Of a stretch of DNA of 64,000 bases, positions 8,853-18,301 are shown piece after piece. A model generated the notes under the pieces. It did not search any database. It saw nothing but the letters and a program-made list of their open reading frames with translations, and was not told the DNA's origin. The stretch's first letter is position 1; every line of letters starts with the position of its first letter. The DNA is from Comamonas testosteroni (GTDB lineage Bacteria > Pseudomonadota > Gammaproteobacteria > Burkholderiales > Burkholderiaceae_C). The stretch is from assembly GCF_030505195.1 (NCBI RefSeq), contig NZ_CP129672.1, positions 4,498,501 through 4,562,500 on the forward strand, written 5' to 3'. Both the position numbers and the translations under genes were made by a program.

Positions 8853-9008
8853 GCTGCTGGCGACAAGCCCGATGCAGCCAGGGCTGGCATGCGCTCAAGC
8901 CTTGCAGGCCGTGCCTCTGGGCTTTCAAGACCTGGCTCGCCGGACGATTGAACTAATTGGCAACTGCCCCTAGCATTCATCATTCAGTCTGAATGCCAAA
9001 GGGCTTGC

Positions 9009-11294
9009 ATGCAGCGTCATTTCGTCGAGGCCAGATACCGGTTGCCCATGCGCCGCATGGTGTGGCTGGGCTGTCTCTGGATGTGGCTCCTGGGCGCCGC
9101 GATGAGTCTGGTCTGGTTGCTGACACCGGCGATGGACGACTGGGATCTGGCGCTGTCCGGCGGCGTCATGCTGCTTTCGCTGCTGTGCATGGGCCTGGCC
9201 AAGGCCAGGCAGTGGGTCTGGGCCGTGTCCTGCTTTGTCTGGGGCAACTGGCTGTTGAGCTTGCTCTGGGTCTGGCACATGGGAGGGCTCTATGGGCCGG
9301 GCGTGATGGCATTTCCTGCCTGGTTGGCTGTTGCGCTCTGGGTGCAGGGCACGCGTGCCGCCCTGACGATGCTGGGGCTGTCCTCCATCGTCGTTGCCGC
9401 CCTATGGTGGCTGGCTCCTCATATCGGCACTCCGTTTGCGACTCTATCGGCAGCCGAGCATCTGCTGGCGATGATGCATTTGCTGGGCATGATGATGCTG
9501 GTGCTCATCATTTGCTTGCAGGCAAGAGCCAGCCTGGGGCGGCGCGTGCAGAAAAGCCAGGAGATGCTGGCCGCACTGGAGGCCAGCCAGAACGAGTTGC
9601 GCAAGTTCTATCGGGCGGTCGAGCAGAACCCCGAGAGCATCGTCATCACCGATCCCGAGCTGAAGGTCATCTATGTCAACGAGGCCTTTCTGCTGCGCTC
9701 GGGCTATGCGCGTGAGCAGGTGCTCGGCCAGTCTACCGAACTGGTATCCACCATGGGCATGGACCGCAGTCATCGCCAGCGCGCGCTCAAGCAACTGGCC
9801 AAGGGAGGGCTATGGCGTGGCGAGATGACCAATCGCACGAGCAAGGGTGAGGCCTTGCGGGAGTCTGTGCTGGTGACACCGATTCGCACTCCTCAAGGAG
9901 AGGTCGTCAATTATGTGGAGCTCAAGCGCGATCTCTCCGAGCGCGTTCTGGCCGAGCGCCGTATCCACGATCTGGTCTACCTGGACTCACTCACAGGGCT
10001 GCCCAACCGCCATTCGCTGACCTTGCATCTGCGCGAACTGGCCCTGGTTCGGCAGGATGCCAGCCATGGCTTGCTGCTGCTGGATGTAGATCGCTTTTCC
10101 GTCTTCAACGATGTGCATGGCATGCAGCACAGCGACGAGTTGGTGCAGGCCATAGGGGCCAGACTGGTCGAGGTGCTGCCTGACGATGCCTGGATTGCGC
10201 GTATCGCGGCTGCGGAGTTTGCTATCGTCTTCGATAGCCTGCACAAGCATGCCCAGGGTGTGGAGGAGCAGCTGCAGCAGTACGCGCTGACCTTGAAGAA
10301 GGCCTTGCAAAAGCCGTTTTCCCTCGACAGCTGGGTGGAAACCGAGTTTGTCAGCTGTTGCATCGGTGGCGCGGTGCTGGAGCCGGCCATCAGAGGCGGC
10401 AACAGCCATGACGTGCTGCGCTTTGCCAGCGTGGCCTTGCATGAGGCCAAGCAGGGCGGTCCGGGCAGTGTGGTGCTGTTTGAGCCGCGCATGGCCCAGG
10501 ATGTGTATCGGCGCGTGCGCATTGCCAGGGATTTGTACCATGGCATCTCCGACGGGGAGCTGCGTCTGTATCTGCAGAGCCAGACCGATGCGCGCGGTCG
10601 CTGTGTGGGTGCCGAGGCACTGGTGCGATGGCAGCACCCCGAATGGGGGCTGCTCAGCCCGGGAGAGTTCATTCCGGTGGCCGAGGAGTCCGAGCTCATT
10701 GTGCGTCTGGGCGATTGGGTGCTGCGTCAGGGCTGCATGCTGTTGGCCAGACCGGCCATGGCAGAGCGCGGATTGCGCCTGTCGGTCAACGTCAGCGCCC
10801 AGCAATTTGCGCATGACGACTTCATGGCCACGCTGGACAAGGTCTTGAGGGAAACCGGTGCCAATTCGCGCCAGCTGACACTGGAGATCACCGAAGGCAC
10901 CTTGCTGCGGGATCTGGATCAGGCGCGTCGGCGCATGCTGGCACTGCGCGGCCTGGGCATAGAGATTTCTCTCGATGACTTCGGAACCGGCTACTCCAGC
11001 ATGTACAGCCTGCAGCACCTGCCGATTCAGGAACTCAAGATCGACAGAAGCTTTGTCAGCGGCAGTCATCGTTCCGAAAAAGATGCGGCTCTGGTGGAGG
11101 CCATGCTGCTGGTGGCGCGCCGCTTGCAACTGCGCGTGGTGGCCGAAGGCGTGGAGCTGTCCGAGCAGGCGCTGCAGTTGACGCAGTGGAACCCGGATAT
11201 CGTGCTGCAGGGCATGCTGCTCGGCATGCCCATGCCGCAGCAGCGTTGGCTGGTCGAGGTATTGGGCGAGCCCGATGCCGCCGCCAAGATATGA
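9009..11294 (+). CDS. Membrane PAS-GGDEF-EAL protein, predicted c-di-GMP phosphodiesterase
   Basis: A 761-residue protein. About six N-terminal membrane helices (residues 15-175) are followed by a PAS domain (about 200-310), a GGDEF domain (about 325-480) and an EAL domain (about 500-750). The GGDEF signature is replaced by AAAEF at residues 400-404, so cyclase activity is unlikely. The EAL motif is intact (Glu536-Ala-Leu538), as are the metal-binding DDFGTGYSS (from Asp656) and the later Lys and Glu of KIDRSF and AEGVEL. The expected activity is hydrolysis of cyclic di-GMP, with the degenerate GGDEF perhaps binding GTP as a regulator. It stands alone. Confidence 0.9.
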   Translation: MQRHFVEARYRLPMRRMVWLGCLWMWLLGAAMSLVWLLTPAMDDWDLALSGGVMLLSLLCMGLAKARQWVWAVSCFVWGNWLLSLLWVWHMGGLYGPGVMAFPAWLAVALWVQGTRAALTMLGLSSIVVAALWWLAPHIGTPFATLSAAEHLLAMMHLLGMMMLVLIICLQARASLGRRVQKSQEMLAALEASQNELRKFYRAVEQNPESIVITDPELKVIYVNEAFLLRSGYAREQVLGQSTELVSTMGMDRSHRQRALKQLAKGGLWRGEMTNRTSKGEALRESVLVTPIRTPQGEVVNYVELKRDLSERVLAERRIHDLVYLDSLTGLPNRHSLTLHLRELALVRQDASHGLLLLDVDRFSVFNDVHGMQHSDELVQAIGARLVEVLPDDAWIARIAAAEFAIVFDSLHKHAQGVEEQLQQYALTLKKALQKPFSLDSWVETEFVSCCIGGAVLEPAIRGGNSHDVLRFASVALHEAKQGGPGSVVLFEPRMAQDVYRRVRIARDLYHGISDGELRLYLQSQTDARGRCVGAEALVRWQHPEWGLLSPGEFIPVAEESELIVRLGDWVLRQGCMLLARPAMAERGLRLSVNVSAQQFAHDDFMATLDKVLRETGANSRQLTLEITEGTLLRDLDQARRRMLALRGLGIEISLDDFGTGYSSMYSLQHLPIQELKIDRSFVSGSHRSEKDAALVEAMLLVARRLQLRVVAEGVELSEQALQLTQWNPDIVLQGMLLGMPMPQQRWLVEVLGEPDAAAKI

Positions 11295-11325
11295 AAAAGC
11301 CCGCAACCATTGCTGGTTGAGGGCT
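11294..11325 (-). terminator. Terminator for the M20 amidohydrolase gene
   Basis: Read on the minus strand: stem AGCCC-CAACCA with loop GCAA, one mismatch in the stem, then five T's. It lies between convergent genes, and the symmetric A-run may serve the plus strand too. Confidence 0.75.
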
Positions 11326-11358
11326 GTCAGCTATGAATGGCGTAGTGGGTGGTAGTCG

Positions 11359-12555
11359 TCAGGCGGCAGGCTGCTCAAAATAGCGACGTGCCAGCAGATC
11401 CCAGAACCTGGAGCCGCGACCGATGTTGTCATCGTTGAAGTCGTAGGCCGGATTGTGCAGGCTCACGCCGGGCTGGTCTCCCTTGGCATTGCCAATCCAG
11501 CCATAGGCGCCGGGGACGGCCTCCAGCATGAAGCCGAAGTCTTCGGAGGTCATGGCGGGCAGCACATCGTCAAAGGCGTTGTCATTACCGACCACTTCAC
11601 GCATCACGGCGGCCATGAACTTGGCTTCGCGGGCGTGGTTGGTGGTGTTGGGGTAGGAGCCGGGGCGCAGCGTGAACTCGGCCGTGCACAGATGGGCGGC
11701 TGCCACATGGCTGCTGATGCGCTTGAGGCCTTCAACAAACATCTCGCGCGTTTCCTTCTTCAGGGTGCGCACGGTGCCGGCGATGATGGCGTCATCGGGA
11801 ATGATGTTTTCCACGGTGCCGCTGGTGATCTTGCCCACTGTGAGCACTGCCGAGTCCAGCGGATCGGTGCTGCGCGAGACCAGGGTCTGCAACTGGCTGA
11901 CGATGGCGCAGGCCACGGGAATCGGGTCCAGCGTGGTGTGGGGCATGGCCGCATGGCCGCCCTTGCCGTGGACTCTGATCTGAAAGCGCAGGGTGGAGGC
12001 CATGATGGGGCCTACGCGCACCGCCATTTGACCTGCCGGCAGCGATGGCCAGTTGTGCAGCGCAAACACAGCTTCGCAGGGGAATTTGTCGAACAGGCCA
12101 TCGTCCATCATGGCCTTGGCGCCAGCGCCGCCTTCTTCGGCTGGCTGGAAGATCAGGTGTACGGTGCCGTCAAAGTCGGGCTGCTGAGCCAAGGTGGTGG
12201 CAGCGCCCAGCAGCATGGTGGTGTGGCCGTCGTGGCCGCAGGCATGCATGCGGCCCTTGTTTTGGCTGATGTGCCCGAAGGTGTTGATTTCCGTGACCGG
12301 CAGGGCATCCATGTCGGCGCGGATGCCGATGCTGCGGCCGGGGTTGTCCTTGCTGCGGCCCTTGCCATAGATGCTGGCGACAACGCCAGTCTGGCCCAGG
12401 CCACGATGCACGGTCAGGCCCAGGGCCGTGAGATATGCGGCTACCTTGTCGCTGGTGCGGTGCTCTTCGTATTTGAGCTCAGGATTGGCGTGCAGGTCGC
12501 GGCGAAAACTGAGCAGCGTACCGAGGTGAGGAGTGATATCGGGTGTAGATCGCAT
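11359..12555 (-). CDS. M20 family amidohydrolase/carboxypeptidase (HipO-like)
   Basis: A 398-residue zinc-dependent M20D peptidase of the hippurate/N-acyl-amino-acid hydrolase type. Metal-site motifs are visible: ADMDALP near residue 85, ACGHDGHTTMLLG near 115, PAEEGGAGA near 150, and GKGGHAAMPH near 200 in the dimerisation domain. It would cleave an amide bond between an acyl group and an amino acid. The substrate could be hippurate, an indole-acetyl conjugate or a dipeptide-like compound. The start at 12555 gives the family-typical FRRDLHANPEL at the front. No transporter or regulator is adjacent. Confidence 0.9.
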   Translation of the reverse strand: MRSTPDITPHLGTLLSFRRDLHANPELKYEEHRTSDKVAAYLTALGLTVHRGLGQTGVVASIYGKGRSKDNPGRSIGIRADMDALPVTEINTFGHISQNKGRMHACGHDGHTTMLLGAATTLAQQPDFDGTVHLIFQPAEEGGAGAKAMMDDGLFDKFPCEAVFALHNWPSLPAGQMAVRVGPIMASTLRFQIRVHGKGGHAAMPHTTLDPIPVACAIVSQLQTLVSRSTDPLDSAVLTVGKITSGTVENIIPDDAIIAGTVRTLKKETREMFVEGLKRISSHVAAAHLCTAEFTLRPGSYPNTTNHAREAKFMAAVMREVVGNDNAFDDVLPAMTSEDFGFMLEAVPGAYGWIGNAKGDQPGVSLHNPAYDFNDDNIGRGSRFWDLLARRYFEQPAA

Positions 12556-12892
12556 ACAGGGGCCGCGGAGCACCCAGCGCTGTAACTGTCCTGGCAGGCA
12601 AGCGTTGCGGGCCTGCCGGTGACCGCAGCATTTCAATAGCAAGACCCCCATCATAGGCGTATGCGAAGAGTGGGGGCTTAGGTAGATACCGAAATCAGGG
12701 ATTTCAGCGCTTGTGGTAACCGAGGGAAAAGCAAGCGGTGACTTACCAGGCATGAGGCCTCTTGCGGGCGGCCGGATGAGCCCCGCTGGCCGTGTCTGGC
12801 AGGGCGAAATAGCTGCTGGATGCAGCCAGCCGTGAACCCGCAATGCCCCGTGCGTCGCCTCGTTTCGGCGCAAGCGGCGAAAATGCCGGGCT
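12556..12892. other. Divergent intergenic region
   Basis: About 337 bases between the amidohydrolase and the DHH phosphoesterase, which point away from each other. It must hold both promoters. No clear motif, repeat or small gene was recognised. Confidence 0.4.
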
Positions 12893-13912
12893 ATGACCGC
12901 ACAGAACGCCAAAATTTCCCTGTTCCAGCAGTTGCTGGTGCGCCCCGATCGCAACGATCCCAACCCCCTCATCCTCTACCATGGCCGTCGCTGCCCCGAC
13001 GGCTTCGGCGCGGCGCTGGCGGCCTGGCTGTTCTATGAAGGTCAGGCCGAGTTTCGCGGTCTGGATCACGGCGAGATTCAGACGGCCGATGACTTGGGCG
13101 AGCTGGCTGGTCGCGCCGTCTATGTGCTGGACTTTGCCTTCGAGCCCACGCTGATGGCCGAGATCGAGTCGCGCGTGGCCAAGCTCGTGGTGCTGGACCA
13201 TCACAAGAGCGCGGCCGAGAAACTCAGCGGCTACCAATGCCAATGCGGCGTGGTGCATTTCGATATGAGCAAGTCCGGCGCGCGTCTGGCCTGGGAGTTT
13301 TTCCAGGCCGACAAGCCCGTGCCCGGTCTGATTCGCTACATCGAGGACCGCGATATCTGGAAATGGGAATTCCCCGAAAGCGCGGCGTTTCTCGCGGCTC
13401 TGGATATGGAGCCCGTGCGCAGCTTTGAGCGCTGGGCCGAGATTGCGGCCTTCACGCCCGAGCAGGAAACCGTCTACATGGCCCGTGGCGGCGCCATGGA
13501 CGAGAAATTCCAGAAGCTTTGTGCCGATATTGCCGACGGCGCCCAGGTGCTGGTCTTCAACGGCAGGCAGGGCCTGATGGTCAACTGCCCGGGCATGTTC
13601 CACAGCCAGGTGGGTGACTTGCTGGCACGCCAGAGCGGCAGCTTTGCCCTGATGTGGCATGCCAATCACAAGGGCACCAAGGTGGGCCTGCGCTCGCGCT
13701 CGGACTTCAACTGCATTCCTCTGGCCGAGAGCTTTGGAGGCGGCGGTCACGCCCAGGCCTGTGGCTTCAAGATGGGCAACGAGCGTCTGGTGGAGTTGCT
13801 GCAGGGCGAGCTCAAGGCCGACCCCGAAGCGCAGTACGATTTCCTGGCCGCACCTAGCCTGCAGTTCGACGAAGAGGGCAAGTGGATTCGCGCCACGCCC
13901 AAGTCTGCGTAA
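12893..13912 (+). CDS. DHH-family phosphoesterase
   Basis: A 339-residue DHH/DHHA1 phosphoesterase. The N-terminal domain has CPDGFGAA (near residue 40) and LDHHK (near 101), which coordinate manganese. The C-terminal DHHA1 domain has the glycine-rich FGGGGHAQACGF (near 280) that grips the substrate. Relatives hydrolyse short oligonucleotides or cyclic dinucleotides, or act as exopolyphosphatases; which applies here is not clear. It is monocistronic and ends in a bidirectional terminator shared with truC. Confidence 0.85.
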   Translation: MTAQNAKISLFQQLLVRPDRNDPNPLILYHGRRCPDGFGAALAAWLFYEGQAEFRGLDHGEIQTADDLGELAGRAVYVLDFAFEPTLMAEIESRVAKLVVLDHHKSAAEKLSGYQCQCGVVHFDMSKSGARLAWEFFQADKPVPGLIRYIEDRDIWKWEFPESAAFLAALDMEPVRSFERWAEIAAFTPEQETVYMARGGAMDEKFQKLCADIADGAQVLVFNGRQGLMVNCPGMFHSQVGDLLARQSGSFALMWHANHKGTKVGLRSRSDFNCIPLAESFGGGGHAQACGFKMGNERLVELLQGELKADPEAQYDFLAAPSLQFDEEGKWIRATPKSA

Positions 13913-13922
13913 TAGCAAAAAT

Positions 13923-13966
13923 AATAGCTGTCAGTTCTTTATATAAAAAGACTTTCAGCTATTTTT
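13923..13966. terminator. Bidirectional terminator between DHH gene and truC
   Basis: AATAGCTG at 13923-13930 pairs with CAGCTATT at 13956-13963, followed by a T-run, with a shorter CTTT/AAAG pairing inside the loop. It belongs to the ATAGCTG family of intergenic elements. Confidence 0.7.
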
Positions 13967-14732
13967 ATGGGGTGGACTGCCAGCCCGGCAGGGCCAGCAG
14001 CGTTTGCCAGTCCTGTGCTTCCTGTACCTGGGGCAGGGTGGACCAGTCGGCCTCGAAGCGCAGCGGCTGGCCGCTCACGGGGTGAGCGATCTCCAGTGCC
14101 CTGGCATGCAGCCACAGCCGTTGCTGACCCAGGCGCTCGGCCCACCAGCGGTTCAGCGGACCTTTGCCGTGGGTGGCGTCGCCGATGATGGGGTGGGCCA
14201 CATGCTTGAGGTGACGGCGGATCTGGTGTCTGCGGCCCGTGGTGGGCAGGGCTTCGACCAGGCTGATGCGGGTCTCGGGGTGCCGGCCGTCATAGCTTTC
14301 GGGCCAGGACAGGCGTGCCAGGCAGCGCAAGCGCGTGTGCGCCTCCTGCACCGGGGCATCCTCGGGTGCATCGTCGGGCTTGAGGGGGTGATCGACTTCC
14401 ACTATTTCGGGCAACCAGCCGCGCACCAGGGCCCGATATTCCTTGCGGGTTTCATGGACTGCAAAGCTCGCCGCCAGGGCCTGGGCCGCTTGCTTGTTCA
14501 GTGCCATGAGCAGCACGCCGCAAGTGCCCTTGTCCAGCCGGTGCACCGGCCAGACATGGCGACCCAGCTGGTCGCGCAGCGTCTGCATGACAAAGCGCGT
14601 CTCGTGCGCATCCAGCCCTGTGCGATGCACCAGCCAGCCGGCGGGTTTGTAGACGGCGACCAGGTGCTCGTCCTGCCAGAGGATATGCAAAAGGGGATTG
14701 GCAGAGCAGGCGGTCGGGGCGGTGTCGGGCAT
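13965..14732 (-). CDS. truC: RluA-family pseudouridine synthase (TruC-like)
   Basis: A 255-residue pseudouridine synthase without an S4 domain. The catalytic segment HRLDKGTCG (near residue 80) holds the active aspartate, and RRHQIRRHLKH near 185 is the second conserved box. Length, absence of S4 and the GTCGVLL/QAAQAL region point to TruC, which modifies U65 in tRNA, though other single-domain RluA members are possible. ATG at 14732 is chosen; a TTG at 14747 would add five residues, and neither has a clear ribosome site. It is convergent with the DHH gene. Confidence 0.78.
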   Translation of the reverse strand: MPDTAPTACSANPLLHILWQDEHLVAVYKPAGWLVHRTGLDAHETRFVMQTLRDQLGRHVWPVHRLDKGTCGVLLMALNKQAAQALAASFAVHETRKEYRALVRGWLPEIVEVDHPLKPDDAPEDAPVQEAHTRLRCLARLSWPESYDGRHPETRISLVEALPTTGRRHQIRRHLKHVAHPIIGDATHGKGPLNRWWAERLGQQRLWLHARALEIAHPVSGQPLRFEADWSTLPQVQEAQDWQTLLALPGWQSTP

Positions 14733-14924
14733 GAGGAGGACAGGCAATACAGGGCGAGCCGCACTCTAGCGCACAGTGCAAAGCTTTGCTGACCAGGGCC
14801 TGCCTGCTGGCAGGCCGCGCCGTGGCCGAGAATCGGTGCGGGCCGCTCTACGTCGGCTCATTTTTGGGGAATAGGTGCCGCGCATGATGGATCGATGCCG
14901 GCAGCCATTTGGAGGCTTGATCTT

Positions 14925-15824
14925 GTGTCTGTGATGTTCAAGGGCGTGGTGGTTTCGGTACTGGCGTCCGTGCTGTTCGCTTCGCTGTATTACCTCTCGC
15001 CTTTTCTCGCCCCGCTCGATGGCGAGCAGATCTTTGGCTGGCGCGTGCTGGTGACCTTGCCCTTCACCACGGCCCTGCTGTTCGCTCTCAAGGAGGTGGC
15101 GGCGGTACGCGCCTTGCTGGCGCGAGCCCTGGCCCAGCCCCGGTTTGGACTGCTGCTGGTGCTGAGCTCGGCGCTGCTGGGCGTGCAGCTGTGGATCTTC
15201 ATGTGGGCACCGATGAACGGGCGCGCGTTGCCGGTGTCACTGGGCTATTTTCTGCTGCCGCTGGTGATGGTCGTGGCCGGGCGTGTGCTGTTTGCCGAGC
15301 GCCTGACGCCCGGCCAGGGCCTGGCCGCGCTGGTGGCGGCGGCGGGTGTGGCACACGAGTTCTGGCAGGCGGGCGGTATGTCCTGGGAGACCTGGGTGGT
15401 GGCGCTGGGTTACACGGTGTATTTCTTGCTGCGCCGGTGGCTGCAGACCGATACCCTGGCAGGTCACTGGATCGACATGGCCCTGCTGGTACCGGTGGCC
15501 GTCGGCTTTACGCTGCGCGTGCCCGGCAGTTGGCCGCTGCTGGCGGGCCATCCCTCGCTTTGGGCCCTGCTGCCCTTGCTGGGCATCGTCAGCGCCGTGG
15601 CGCTGGCGCTTTACATGATTGCCAGTCGCTGGCTGCCACTGGGGCTGTTCGGACTGCTTTCCTATGTGGAGCCGGTCTTGCTGGTCGTGGTGGCCTGGCT
15701 GCTGGGCGAGAGCATGGAGCCACAGCAGCAACTGAGCTATGCGCTGATCTTTGCCGCCGTGGGCCTGCTGATCGGCGACGGTTTGCGGCATTCATGGCGT
15801 GGGCGTTCACACACATCGGACTGA
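14925..15824 (+). CDS. rarD: RarD-type EamA permease
   Basis: A roughly 299-residue inner-membrane protein with about ten hydrophobic helices in two EamA halves. It begins with the RarD-like FKGVVVSVLASVLFASLYY and contains FGWRVLVTLPF near residue 40, as in RarD proteins. The substrate is not established. A GGAGG at 14911-14915 sits nine bases before the GTG at 14925, which is preferred; the ATG at 14934 is the alternative and an ATG at 14895 is less likely. It is divergent from truC. Confidence 0.82.
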   Translation: MSVMFKGVVVSVLASVLFASLYYLSPFLAPLDGEQIFGWRVLVTLPFTTALLFALKEVAAVRALLARALAQPRFGLLLVLSSALLGVQLWIFMWAPMNGRALPVSLGYFLLPLVMVVAGRVLFAERLTPGQGLAALVAAAGVAHEFWQAGGMSWETWVVALGYTVYFLLRRWLQTDTLAGHWIDMALLVPVAVGFTLRVPGSWPLLAGHPSLWALLPLLGIVSAVALALYMIASRWLPLGLFGLLSYVEPVLLVVVAWLLGESMEPQQQLSYALIFAAVGLLIGDGLRHSWRGRSHTSD

Positions 15825-15905
15825 GATTGCTGCAGTTTCAGCCCCAATTTGGTGCATCAAAGGACAATAATTGAAGTTTTGTTTTGTTTGAAGGAATTGC
15901 TCGTC

Positions 15906-16901
15906 ATGGCATCGACTCCATCCCCTATCCGCGTTGCTATCGTTGGTTACGGCAATCTGGGCCGCGGCGTGGAAGCTGCTGTCGCCAGGAACCCCGATAT
16001 GCTGCTCAAGGGGATTTACACCCGTCGCGACCCTTCCCAGCTCCAGCCCCTGAATGCAGGCACACGGGTGCACTCCATGGACGCCTTGCTGTCGCACAAA
16101 GGCCAGGTCGATGTGCTGATTCTCTGCGGCGGCTCCAAGGACGATTTGCCCAGGCAGGCGCCCGAGCTGGCGGCCCATTTCAATCTGGTCGACAGCTTTG
16201 ACACCCATGCCCGCATCCCTGAACACTTTGCCAATGTGGACAAGGCCGCTCAGGGGGGGCAGTGCACGGCCCTGATCTCGGCCGGCTGGGACCCGGGCAT
16301 GTTCTCCATCAACCGCGTGCTGGGTGAAGCCCTGCTGCCTGACGGCGCTACCTACACCTTCTGGGGCAAGGGCCTGAGCCAGGGGCATTCCGACGCCATC
16401 CGCCGCGTCGAAGGCGTGGCCGGCGGCGTGCAGTACACCATCCCTGTGGAAGAGGCCATCAACAAGGTGCGCTGCGGCGTGCGCCCCGAGCTGTCCACTC
16501 GCCAGAAGCACCAGCGTGAATGCCATGTGGTGCTCAAGGATGGCGCCGACGCCGAAGCCGTGCGCAAGACCATTGTGGAAATGCCTCACTACTTCGACCA
16601 GTACGACACCACGGTCCACTTCATCAGTGCCGAAGAGCTGGCACGCGATCACTCTTCCATGCCCCATGGCGGCTTTGTGATCCGCAGCGGCAACACCAGT
16701 GCCGAGAACAAGCAGGTCATCGAATACCGTCTGCAGCTGGACAGCAACCCCGAGTTCACTTCCAGCGTGCTTGTTGCCTATGCCCGCGCCGTGCATCGCC
16801 TGGCCCAGGCCGGCCAACATGGCTGCAAGACCGTGTTTGACGTGGCCCCCGGCCTGCTGTCGCCCAAGAGCACCGAACAACTGCGTGCCGAGCTGCTGTA
16901 A
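15906..16901 (+). CDS. ddh: meso-Diaminopimelate D-dehydrogenase
   Basis: A 331-residue NADPH-dependent dehydrogenase that aminates tetrahydrodipicolinate to meso-diaminopimelate in one step, for lysine and peptidoglycan. It opens with a Rossmann motif (VAIVGYGNLGRGVE). CGGSKDD near residue 75, SAGWDPGMFS near 123 and FWGKGLSQGHSDA near 150 are family signatures. The ATG at 15906 gives the standard N-terminus and follows AAGGAA; an upstream in-frame start would add 19 atypical residues. It has its own terminator. The enzyme is less widespread than the succinylase route. Confidence 0.9.
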   Translation: MASTPSPIRVAIVGYGNLGRGVEAAVARNPDMLLKGIYTRRDPSQLQPLNAGTRVHSMDALLSHKGQVDVLILCGGSKDDLPRQAPELAAHFNLVDSFDTHARIPEHFANVDKAAQGGQCTALISAGWDPGMFSINRVLGEALLPDGATYTFWGKGLSQGHSDAIRRVEGVAGGVQYTIPVEEAINKVRCGVRPELSTRQKHQRECHVVLKDGADAEAVRKTIVEMPHYFDQYDTTVHFISAEELARDHSSMPHGGFVIRSGNTSAENKQVIEYRLQLDSNPEFTSSVLVAYARAVHRLAQAGQHGCKTVFDVAPGLLSPKSTEQLRAELL

Positions 16902-16920
16902 ATTAGCCGCCGCGATCAGG

Positions 16921-16953
16921 AAAAAAGCCTCGCAGACTCTGCGAGGCTTTTTT
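16921..16953. terminator. Bidirectional terminator between ddh and MFS gene
   Basis: A perfect 14-bp inverted repeat (AAAAAAGCCTCGCA / TGCGAGGCTTTTTT) with a five-base loop, usable from either side by the convergent genes. Confidence 0.93.
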
Positions 16954-16996
16954 GTGTCGAAACGGGTTGCAGCGCTAATCGCCCGATGGTTGGCAG

Positions 16997-18301
16997 TTAT
17001 TGATTTGCAAGTGGTTGCGGGGGCTCGAGGCCGCTCACGCGCGCTGCATCTTCGAGCCTGTCCACATCGCGCAGAGGTTTGAACAGCGTCATCCAGCCGC
17101 CCACCACGCCCAGGGTGCACAGGCTGCCCAGAATGGCGGCAGGAACTGCGCCAAACCAGGACGCGCTGCTGCCTGCGCGGAACTCGCCCAGCTCGTTGGA
17201 GGAGCCGATGAACAGCATGTTCACCGCATTCACGCGGCCGCGCATATGGTCGGGCGTGGAAAACTGCACCAATGCGCCGCGAATATAGACGCTGACCATA
17301 TCGGCCGCGCCGGCCACGGCCAGTGCCAGCATGGACAGTACAAACCAGTGCGAGAGCGCAAACACCAGATTGGCCAGTCCGAACACTGCTACGGCGGCAA
17401 ACATCACCTTGCCCACGCGGCGGTTGATGGGGCGCGATGCCAGCCACAGGCCCATGCAGACCTCACCCGCAGCCATGGAGGAGCGCAGCAGGCCCAGTCC
17501 TTGCGGACCTACCTGAAGCACTTCATGCGCATAGACGGGCAGCAGGGCCACAACGCCGCCCAGCAGCACAGCAAACAGATCGAGCGAGATGGTGCCAAGG
17601 ATGATGGGGCGGGTACGCATGAAATGCAGGCCTTCGGAAAAGCGTTGCCACATGGTTGTTGGCACGTCAGTGACGATCCTGGGGCTGGCAAAGTGCACGG
17701 GGACCTGGCTGAGCAGGCCTGCGCCTAGAAGCAGAGCAACGCCGCAGACCGCATAGGTCAGCACGCCGCCGCCAAGCGCATACAGCAGGCCGCCCAGCAC
17801 GGGAGCGGCAATCGCCGAGATACGCATCAGCATGCTGTTGGTGGCAAGGGCCTGGGCCAGTCGCTCGCGGGCTACGATCTGCGGCAGCAGGCTTTGCAGC
17901 GCCGGTCCGCTGAAGGCCCGGCTGCAGCCAAACAGCACCAGCACGGCGTAGATCCAGTGCACATTGTGCGCGCCGCTCTCGGCCAGCAACCAGAGCAGGC
18001 CTGAGCAAACTGCGGCCACCAGCCAGCTGATGCCGAGCAGCCGCTTGCGGCTCATGCGGTCGCTGAGATCGCCAGCGGGAATCAGCAGACCAGCCATGGG
18101 CAGGAACTGCGCCAGCCCGACATAGGCCAGAGACAGCGGCTCACGCGTGATGTCATACACCTGCCATGCCACCACAACGGCCTGCATCTGCTGGGCAAAC
18201 ATGGCAAGCATGCGTGCCAGCACGAAATTGACAAAAGCGGGATCGCGCAATGGTGGGGTGGTGGAGGCCTGAGGCGCTGTAGAGGTGACGGGGGTAGACA
18301 A
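16997..18301 (-). CDS. MFS transporter (MFS_3/EntS-like)
   Basis: A 434-residue major facilitator protein with about 12 helices. The cytoplasmic loop 2-3 motif appears as AGDLSDRMSRKRLL (near residue 75), and RMLAMFAQQMQ at the N-terminus is typical of the MFS_3 exporter group. The substrate is unknown; relatives export siderophores or drugs. The apparent start is TTG at 18301, because the next in-frame Met lies about 30 residues in, inside the first helix. It stands alone and converges on ddh. Confidence 0.82.
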   Translation of the reverse strand: MSTPVTSTAPQASTTPPLRDPAFVNFVLARMLAMFAQQMQAVVVAWQVYDITREPLSLAYVGLAQFLPMAGLLIPAGDLSDRMSRKRLLGISWLVAAVCSGLLWLLAESGAHNVHWIYAVLVLFGCSRAFSGPALQSLLPQIVARERLAQALATNSMLMRISAIAAPVLGGLLYALGGGVLTYAVCGVALLLGAGLLSQVPVHFASPRIVTDVPTTMWQRFSEGLHFMRTRPIILGTISLDLFAVLLGGVVALLPVYAHEVLQVGPQGLGLLRSSMAAGEVCMGLWLASRPINRRVGKVMFAAVAVFGLANLVFALSHWFVLSMLALAVAGAADMVSVYIRGALVQFSTPDHMRGRVNAVNMLFIGSSNELGEFRAGSSASWFGAVPAAILGSLCTLGVVGGWMTLFKPLRDVDRLEDAARVSGLEPPQPLANQ

